Source of the DNA: Desulfurobacteriaceae bacterium
GTDB taxonomy: Bacteria; Aquificota; Aquificia; Desulfurobacteriales; DQVG01
NCBI GenBank assembly: GCA_015661865.1
Contig: DQVG01000068.1
Span: forward strand, 1 to 11,594
Reading direction: 5' to 3'
DNA: 11,594 nucleotides
Positions 7,455-11,594 of the stretch are shown here, in pieces. The notes below the pieces were generated by a model that was not told where the DNA came from, did no database searches, and saw only the letters and a list, made by a program, of their open reading frames with translations. Every line of letters starts with the position of its first letter. Within the stretch, counting starts at the first letter, position 1. The translations under genes and the position numbers were made by a program.

Positions 7455-8093
7455 TTATTCCTCGCTTCTTATTAAGGATATTAAATATGGATCTTTAATT
7501 TCGTTTTCTAGATTATTTAAAAATCTACACGTTTTCCTTTTTTCAGCAATGTAAATACTTTTTAAAACTTCGTACGCTTTTTCTAATCTATCATTTACTA
7601 TTAAATAATCATAATCTTTACAAAACTTAATCTCTTCCCTGGCTCTACGTAATCGTTTTTGAATTTCACTTTCACTTTCACTTTTCCTTTTTTGAAGGCG
7701 TTTTTTAAGTTCATCCCAGGAAGGAGGTAAAATAAATATTAATACCGAATCTCTTATCTTTTGCTTTATTTGAAAAGCCCCGTGAGGATCTATATCCAAT
7801 AAAACGCTTTTTCCTTTTAATAAATTTTCATATACAAAACTTTTTAAGGTTCCATAATAATTTCCGTGTACATTTGCCCATTCTAAAAGTTCATCTTTTT
7901 CTATCATTTTTTCAAAAGTTTTTTGGTCTACAAAAAAATAATCTTTGCCATGTACTTCTCCTGGACGAGGTTTTCTAGTTGTACAAGATATAGAAAAAAT
8001 CACTTCACTTTTAAATTCTTCTAAAAATTTTTTCACTAAACTTGTTTTTCCAACTCCAGATGGCCCAGATATAACTAACAGTAACCCTTTCAT
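7455..8093 (-). CDS. gmk: Guanylate kinase
   Basis: 212 residues, standard length. The P-loop is GPSGVGKT at 10-17. GMP-binding landmarks include 'SCTTRKPRPGEVHGKDYFF' (36-54), 'EWANVHGNYYGT' (71-82), LLDIDPHGA (98-106; most relatives have DIDVQGA), the lid region RLRRAREE (147-154), and 'YDYLIVND' (161-168). It phosphorylates GMP to GDP with ATP in the cytoplasm, feeding GTP and dGTP synthesis. It is the first gene of the minus-strand operon; GGAGG sits about ten bases before the ATG, downstream of a good promoter. A short hexamer run (AGTGAA, three copies, about 7664-7685) encodes SESESE in the lid but does not lengthen the protein relative to the family. Confidence 0.95.
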   Translation of the reverse strand: MKGLLLVISGPSGVGKTSLVKKFLEEFKSEVIFSISCTTRKPRPGEVHGKDYFFVDQKTFEKMIEKDELLEWANVHGNYYGTLKSFVYENLLKGKSVLLDIDPHGAFQIKQKIRDSVLIFILPPSWDELKKRLQKRKSESESEIQKRLRRAREEIKFCKDYDYLIVNDRLEKAYEVLKSIYIAEKRKTCRFLNNLENEIKDPYLISLIRSEE

Positions 8094-8137
8094 ATTTAAT
8101 TTTCCTCCAACTGTTAAAAAATTATGTCCAATATTTT

Positions 8138-8166
8138 ATAATAGATTTTTAACTAAAAGTTATCAA
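8138..8166 (-). promoter_or_regulatory. Sigma70-type promoter of the gmk-led operon
   Basis: On the minus strand, TTGATA (8161-8166) and TATTAT (8138-8143) are separated by exactly 17 bases. Each hexamer matches the consensus at five of six positions. Transcription would begin near 8131, giving a leader of about 38 bases that contains the gmk SD. AT-rich DNA makes chance -10 boxes common, but the spacing and position are right. Confidence 0.6.
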
Positions 8167-8221
8167 AAACTATTGTTAAACAACATCTTAATACTTTTAT
8201 TATCTTTCTTTTTTAGATCTT

Positions 8222-8246
8222 GGGAAACTTAAACTTAAAATTTCCC
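8222..8246. repeat. Inverted repeat GGGAAA-N13-TTTCCC
   Basis: Six-base perfect arms (8222-8227 and 8241-8246) flank a 13-base AT-rich spacer that contains CTTAAA twice. It sits midway between the divergent genes, about 150 bases before nrdD and upstream of the gmk promoter. It could be a regulator-binding site, but no T-run follows, so it does not look like a terminator. Chance occurrence is possible. Confidence 0.35.
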
Positions 8247-8267
8247 TTCTCATAATACTTATAACTA

Positions 8268-8296
8268 TTTTCAAAAATTTTTCTTTTATATATAAT
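8268..8296 (+). promoter_or_regulatory. Weak candidate promoter for nrdD
   Basis: TATAAT (8291-8296) is preceded, after 17 bases, by TTTTCA (8268-8273), which matches the -35 consensus at only four positions. It would give a leader of about 95 bases before nrdD. Other -10-like hexamers exist in this AT-rich stretch, so this is only the best candidate by eye. Confidence 0.25.
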
Positions 8297-8397
8297 TTTT
8301 TCAAGGAAAATTTTTCTACCATTTCCAAATAATATATTTTTTAAAAAACATCATTCTCAAATAAAAATCTTATAAAAACACAAAAAAGGGGTACATT

Positions 8398-10320
8398 ATG
8401 AATTTAGATAAGAAAAAAATTATTTCTCAAAAAGTAAAAGAAATTGTTGAAAACTACATAAATCGAAAAGATTGGAGAGTTCATGAAAATAGTAACACAG
8501 ATTATTCTTTCCCTAATTTAATGCTTCATGCAAGTGGTTGGGTAATAGCTGAGTATACTTTAAATGAAGTTTATAAAGATTTACCTATAGCCGATATGCA
8601 TAGAAAAGGTCAAGTACATATTCATGATTTATCCGGGGGAATTGCTCCTTATTGTGCAGGGTGGTCTTTAAAACAACTTTTAGATGAAGGGTTTAATGGA
8701 GTCCCCGGAAAGACAGCTTCAAATCCTGCTAAGCACTTAAGAAGTGCAGTTTCCCATATGGTTAATTTTCTAGGAGTTATGAGTAATGAATGGATGGGGG
8801 CACAAGCTTTTAGTGATGTGGATGTTTATTTAGCTCCTTATATTTTGAAAGATTATATAGATTTAGTAGATGAATTGGAAAAGGAAGGTTTAAGTAAAGA
8901 GCAAGCAAAAAAAATAGCTTTTAAATTGATAAAAAAGGATTTAAAACAATCCATTCAAGAGCTTTTATTTAACTTAAATTTTCCGACTCGCTGGGGAGGA
9001 CAAGCTCCATTTACAAACTTTACCTTAGCATTAACCGTGCCAGAAGATCTAAAAAATATGCCGGCAACTGTTGCAGCAAAGCCAATTGAATATAGACCGG
9101 ATGTTTATAAAGTTGAAAGTGATGAAAACAAAAGTTATTATACTTATGATGATCTTCAAGAATTTATAAATTTATTTAATAAAACCTTTTTTGAAACTTA
9201 TTTAGAGGGGGATGCTAACGGAAGAGTTTTTACCTTCCCAGTATTAACTATAAATTTAACGGAAAGCTTTTTTAAACTTCCTCAAGATCTATTAGAAATT
9301 ATTTTAGAAGCTAATGCTAAATATGGAGCTACTTACTTTCAAAATTGTATAAATGGAGAAAGTGGATTAAGAAAAATAAATCCAAGTGATGTTAGATCAA
9401 TGTGCTGTAGATTACAATTAGATTTAAATGAATTACAAAAACATACAGGTGGTCTTTTTGGAAATGGGGAATATGTAGGTTCAATTGGAGTTATTACTTT
9501 AAATCTTCCTGAGATTGGATATCTTGCAAAAAATAAAGCTGAGTCAAAAGAAGAGAGAAAAAAAGTATTTTTAGAAATTTTGGAAGATTGGATGGAAAAG
9601 GCAAAAGACGGTCTTTTAAGAAAAAGAGAATTCATTTTAAAATACTTTGAAAAAGGTCTTTATCCTTACACAAAAAGATATTTACTTCCAAAATTTAAAA
9701 CTCACTTTTTAACAATTGGATACGTAGGCCTTCATGAAGCTATGAAAAATTTAGGATATGAAAATGGTCTTTTAGATGAAGAAGCTCATGAATTTTCTCA
9801 AGAAATTTTGGATTTTATGAGAGAAAAAACAAGAGAATTTCAAAAAAAATATGGATGTCTATTTAACTTAGAAGCAACTCCTGCAGAAGGAGCTTCTTAT
9901 AGGCTTGCAAGACTTTCTAAAAAAAGAATCCCAGATTTAATTACTTCAGGGACTGAAGAAGCTCCTTACTTTACTAACTCCTGCCATCCACCTGTTTGGA
10001 GTCAAAACGACTTAGTATTTTTAGCTAACCATCAAAATGATCTTCAAAATAGACATACGGGAGGAACCGTCGTTCATTTTTACATAGGAGAAAGACCAAA
10101 TAAAGAAACTTTACTTGAGCTTTTAAAAGTTTTAGGACAAACAAAAATCCCTTATTTTACTTTTACAACTGTATTTAGCGTTTGTCCGGTTCATGGTTAT
10201 ATCCCCGGTGAGCATCCAGTTTGTCCGTATCCCCATACTGAAGAGGAATTAAAAAAATTTGGAATTGATATTAATGAACTACCTTTAGAAGTTAAAAAAT
10301 TAGTTGAAAAAGAAATTTAG
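8398..10320 (+). CDS. nrdD: Class III anaerobic ribonucleotide reductase-like protein (NrdD) without a visible glycyl-radical loop
   Basis: 640 residues, with SD AAGGGG six bases before ATG. NrdD reduces ribonucleoside triphosphates anaerobically, using a C-terminal glycyl radical made by NrdG. Visible landmarks include 'MHRKGQVHIHDLSGG' (67-81), YCAGWSL with C86 (a candidate active-site Cys), a second Cys pair in SMCCRLQLDL (C336/C337), LEATPAEG (491-498), TNSCHPP (526-532), and GTVVHFY (556-562). There is no N-terminal ATP-cone, as in Thermotoga-type NrdD. Near the end C596, H599, C609 and H613 (CPVHGYIPGEHPVCPYPH) look like the Zn site. The protein then ends at 640 (LPLEVKKLVEKEI) without the expected R-V-x-G-Y loop carrying the radical glycine, which in the family follows the Zn site. 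No nrdG is adjacent. It could be a split, trans-complemented or non-catalytic NrdD, or be affected by a sequence error. Confidence 0.88.
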   Translation: MNLDKKKIISQKVKEIVENYINRKDWRVHENSNTDYSFPNLMLHASGWVIAEYTLNEVYKDLPIADMHRKGQVHIHDLSGGIAPYCAGWSLKQLLDEGFNGVPGKTASNPAKHLRSAVSHMVNFLGVMSNEWMGAQAFSDVDVYLAPYILKDYIDLVDELEKEGLSKEQAKKIAFKLIKKDLKQSIQELLFNLNFPTRWGGQAPFTNFTLALTVPEDLKNMPATVAAKPIEYRPDVYKVESDENKSYYTYDDLQEFINLFNKTFFETYLEGDANGRVFTFPVLTINLTESFFKLPQDLLEIILEANAKYGATYFQNCINGESGLRKINPSDVRSMCCRLQLDLNELQKHTGGLFGNGEYVGSIGVITLNLPEIGYLAKNKAESKEERKKVFLEILEDWMEKAKDGLLRKREFILKYFEKGLYPYTKRYLLPKFKTHFLTIGYVGLHEAMKNLGYENGLLDEEAHEFSQEILDFMREKTREFQKKYGCLFNLEATPAEGASYRLARLSKKRIPDLITSGTEEAPYFTNSCHPPVWSQNDLVFLANHQNDLQNRHTGGTVVHFYIGERPNKETLLELLKVLGQTKIPYFTFTTVFSVCPVHGYIPGEHPVCPYPHTEEELKKFGIDINELPLEVKKLVEKEI

Positions 10321-10535
10321 ATTAAATAGGGTAACTGCAAAAAAAATAATTTAAAGAAAAACAAAAAAAATAGCTTGTAAAGCAAAGACAAACTTTTTTA
10401 GAAAAAAAATAAGAAAATATAATATTTTGTAAATAGTATTAAAATCGTCAAACAATCTTATGTAATTTTGACTAAGAAACAATTTAAACTTATAATTTAT
10501 TATAAATTAAAAAGGAATATTTAGGAGGATTTAAA
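10321..10535. other. Intergenic region after nrdD
   Basis: 215 bases, extremely A-rich at first, with no clear stem-plus-T-run terminator; the short GCTT/AAGC stem near 10373 is too weak. No intact glycyl-radical motif is encoded in any of the three forward frames. The +1 frame contains Asn-Arg-Val-Thr-Ala at about 10325-10339 and then stops. The right half holds the promoter and SD of the next gene. Confidence 0.7.
10468..10496 (+). promoter_or_regulatory. Sigma70-type promoter for the hotdog-fold gene
   Basis: TTGACT (10468-10473) and a perfect TATAAT (10491-10496) are separated by 17 bases. A start near 10503 would give a leader of about 33 bases containing AGGAGG (10523-10528), seven bases before the ATG. 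This is the best promoter in the window and implies that the gene is transcribed independently of nrdD. Confidence 0.7.
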
Positions 10536-11276
10536 ATGTCTGAAGAAAAAAAAGAATTTGAAAATCAGGAAGGAGGAAATACTAATCCTCAGGATACACC
10601 TCAAAAATCTCAGCTTGTTGCAGCTTCTATGCCCTATAGAGTTTCTCCTTCGGAAATTAATGCGTTTGGAGTTATGGATGATAGTAGCTATTTAAAAATT
10701 TATGAAAAAGTAAGAACGGAGCTTTTAAGAGCTTTAGGATTTGAGCTAAGAAATATGACTCAAAATGAACACGTACTTATGCCAGTAATTGAATTTGCCA
10801 ATAGACATTTTCAACCTATTTTCTTAGATGATGTTATTGAAGTTGAAGCTACTATTACTTTTGCCCAGGGAAATGTTATTAGATTTGATTATAAAGTAGC
10901 TCGTCAAAATCAAGTTACTAGTGTAGGGTTTACCCAACATATATTTATTGATAACCAAGGTAATCCCGTAAACTATGGAGATAAAATAGCCCAAACTTTA
11001 ATTTCAAAAGGCTTCTCTCCTATAGCAATGCCTTCTCAAGAAGGTCAAAGTTTACCTGGAGTTGTCCCTGCAATGCCAAGTGCTCCAGGAATGCTACCAA
11101 TGCCAGGAGAAGCTGATATTATTTCAGATACCAGTCAAAATATAAATGATTTACTTCAAAATTTAAATCAAATGACCCAAAAGGTAGAACCTCCAAAAAA
11201 CGAAGAGGAAATAAAAGAAAAACTTAAAGATTTCTTAAGAAAAAAATTATCTGAAGATGATAAAAAAAATAACTAA
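10536..11276 (+). CDS. Hotdog-fold (YbgC/4HBT-like) protein with disordered tails and lost catalytic residues
   Basis: 246 residues, with strong SD AGGAGG seven bases upstream. Residues about 32-146 align with YbgC/4-hydroxybenzoyl-CoA thioesterases: 'PYRVSPSEINAFGVM', 'SSYLKIYEKVRTELLRALGF', then 'FQPIFLDDVIEVEATI' and 'GFTQHIFID'. The Asp expected in the family motif (DTDAxGVV) is Asn42, and the following His (VYHASY) is Asp49, so ordinary YbgC-type thioester hydrolysis is doubtful. The core is flanked by a polar N-terminal tail (1-30) rich in Glu, Gln and Asn, and by a Pro/Met/Gln-rich stretch (about 162-190). A charged, probably helical C-terminus (about 222-246) follows. YbgC enzymes are usually about 130-140 residues, so the tails are extra. 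It may bind an acyl-CoA or partner protein; the function is unknown. It has its own promoter and precedes an HDOD gene. Confidence 0.7.
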   Translation: MSEEKKEFENQEGGNTNPQDTPQKSQLVAASMPYRVSPSEINAFGVMDDSSYLKIYEKVRTELLRALGFELRNMTQNEHVLMPVIEFANRHFQPIFLDDVIEVEATITFAQGNVIRFDYKVARQNQVTSVGFTQHIFIDNQGNPVNYGDKIAQTLISKGFSPIAMPSQEGQSLPGVVPAMPSAPGMLPMPGEADIISDTSQNINDLLQNLNQMTQKVEPPKNEEEIKEKLKDFLRKKLSEDDKKNN

Positions 11277-11291
11277 AATATAAAAACACAA

Positions 11292-11594
11292 ATGCCGGTA
11301 AAAGAGGAAATTTTAGAAAATTTATTTAACATATTAAGGAAACTAAATAATTTGGAAGATCCTAATCAGGTAACTGAGATTTTACTTAAACAGCCTCAGT
11401 TACCTGAATTTTTTATAAATTTTATAAATTCTTCTTATTATGGTTTTAATCAAAAAATTAATAAAAAAGAAAATATTCTATTTATTTTGGGATATAAGCT
11501 TCTTAGTGCAATTATCTTATCTTTAATTCTTTATATAAAATATAAAGATAATATTAAAAATGTTTTAAAAGAAGCTATAAAAGAAGGCTTTAAA
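11292..11594 (+). CDS. HDOD-domain protein, N-terminal part, cut by window edge
   Basis: 101 codons from ATG 11292 to the window edge with no stop. The HDOD signature is clear: 'EILLKQPQLPEFFINFINSSYYGF' corresponds to the DPALxxxLLRLxNSAYYG region, and 'KENILFILGYKLLSAIILSLIL' corresponds to the AIxxLGxxxLRxLxL region. HDOD domains are non-catalytic relatives of HD phosphohydrolases found in signalling proteins, often joined to EAL, GGDEF or kinase domains; any such partner would lie beyond the window. The ATG lies 15 bases after, and in the same frame as, the stop of the hotdog gene. No SD is visible in that short gap, so translation may depend on coupling to the upstream gene. The start is therefore less certain than the domain call. 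Confidence 0.72.
   Translation, partial: MPVKEEILENLFNILRKLNNLEDPNQVTEILLKQPQLPEFFINFINSSYYGFNQKINKKENILFILGYKLLSAIILSLILYIKYKDNIKNVLKEAIKEGFK

Larger units (their letters stand above)
8094..8397. other. Divergent intergenic region between gmk and nrdD
   Basis: 304 bases with no gene that I can support; a forward open frame overlapping its left half is a shadow of gmk. It contains the gmk promoter, an inverted repeat GGGAAA/TTTCCC at 8222-8246, and very AT-rich DNA leading to the nrdD SD (AAGGGG, 8386-8391). I saw no convincing NrdR box and no riboswitch. Confidence 0.7.

Noticed and set aside
7664..7685. Tandem hexamer AGTGAA (three copies) in gmk as a possible repeat expansion
   Set aside because: The encoded SESESE fills a lid segment of normal length in the family, so there is no sign of expansion or instability.
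7945..8232. Plus-strand open frame of 95 codons running from gmk into the intergenic region
   Set aside because: Most of it is antisense to the conserved P-loop and GMP-binding region of gmk, with no recognisable domain.
9339..9635. Minus-strand open frame of 98 codons inside nrdD
   Set aside because: It is antisense to conserved NrdD sequence and is explained by AT-rich codon composition.
10322..10354. A +1-frame reading after the nrdD stop that gives Asn-Arg-Val-Thr-Ala, similar to the glycyl-radical motif
   Set aside because: The critical Gly would be Ala, the following aromatic residue is Lys, and a stop comes four codons later. It is not a functional loop and may be coincidence, so it is not annotated as a gene piece.
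10360..10400. Possible intrinsic terminator after nrdD
   Set aside because: The only stem (GCTT/AAGC) is four base pairs with no G+C-rich core, and the T-run is not placed directly after it.

Overview
The window is very AT-rich (I estimate below 30% G+C by eye) and holds two divergent transcription units separated by a roughly 300-base intergenic region. The encoded proteins are rich in Lys, Glu and Ile. Three observations point to a Gram-negative (diderm) anaerobe or microaerophile: LPS-transport and Omp85 genes, a futalosine-pathway menaquinone gene (mqnE), and a class III (anaerobic) ribonucleotide reductase. The style resembles low-GC thermophilic lineages such as Thermodesulfobacteriota or Aquificota, but that placement is inference.

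Minus-strand unit (8093 down to 1). A well-formed sigma70-type promoter (8138-8166) precedes nine tightly packed genes. In transcription order they are guanylate kinase (gmk); a COG0731-type radical SAM protein; a TamA/BamA-like Omp85 outer-membrane protein; lptA; lptB; mqnE; an RsmJ/YpiP-like SAM methyltransferase; an MlaF-like ABC ATPase; and a HerA/DUF87-like ATPase cut by the window edge. Gaps are at most 26 bases, several genes overlap, and two junctions have the form TAA-A-ATG, so this is very probably one operon. Its theme is cell-envelope construction (Omp85 assembly, LPS export, phospholipid traffic), together with quinone synthesis, nucleotide metabolism and RNA modification.

Plus-strand unit (8398 to 11594). 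It contains nrdD, then a hotdog-fold (YbgC/4HBT-like) protein with its own strong promoter and SD, then the start of an HDOD-domain gene that runs off the end.

Three points stand out. (1) The NrdD-like protein has the catalytic barrel and a C-terminal Zn-type Cys/His cluster but stops before any glycyl-radical loop, and no intact loop is seen in the 215 bases that follow. (2) A 53-base patch with 72% G+C, able to fold as a hairpin, encodes the Walker A region of the HerA-like ATPase inside otherwise AT-rich DNA. (3) The hotdog protein has lost both residues expected for YbgC-type catalysis and carries a Pro/Met/Gln-rich tail. I saw no tRNA, rRNA, CRISPR array, insertion sequence or prophage gene.
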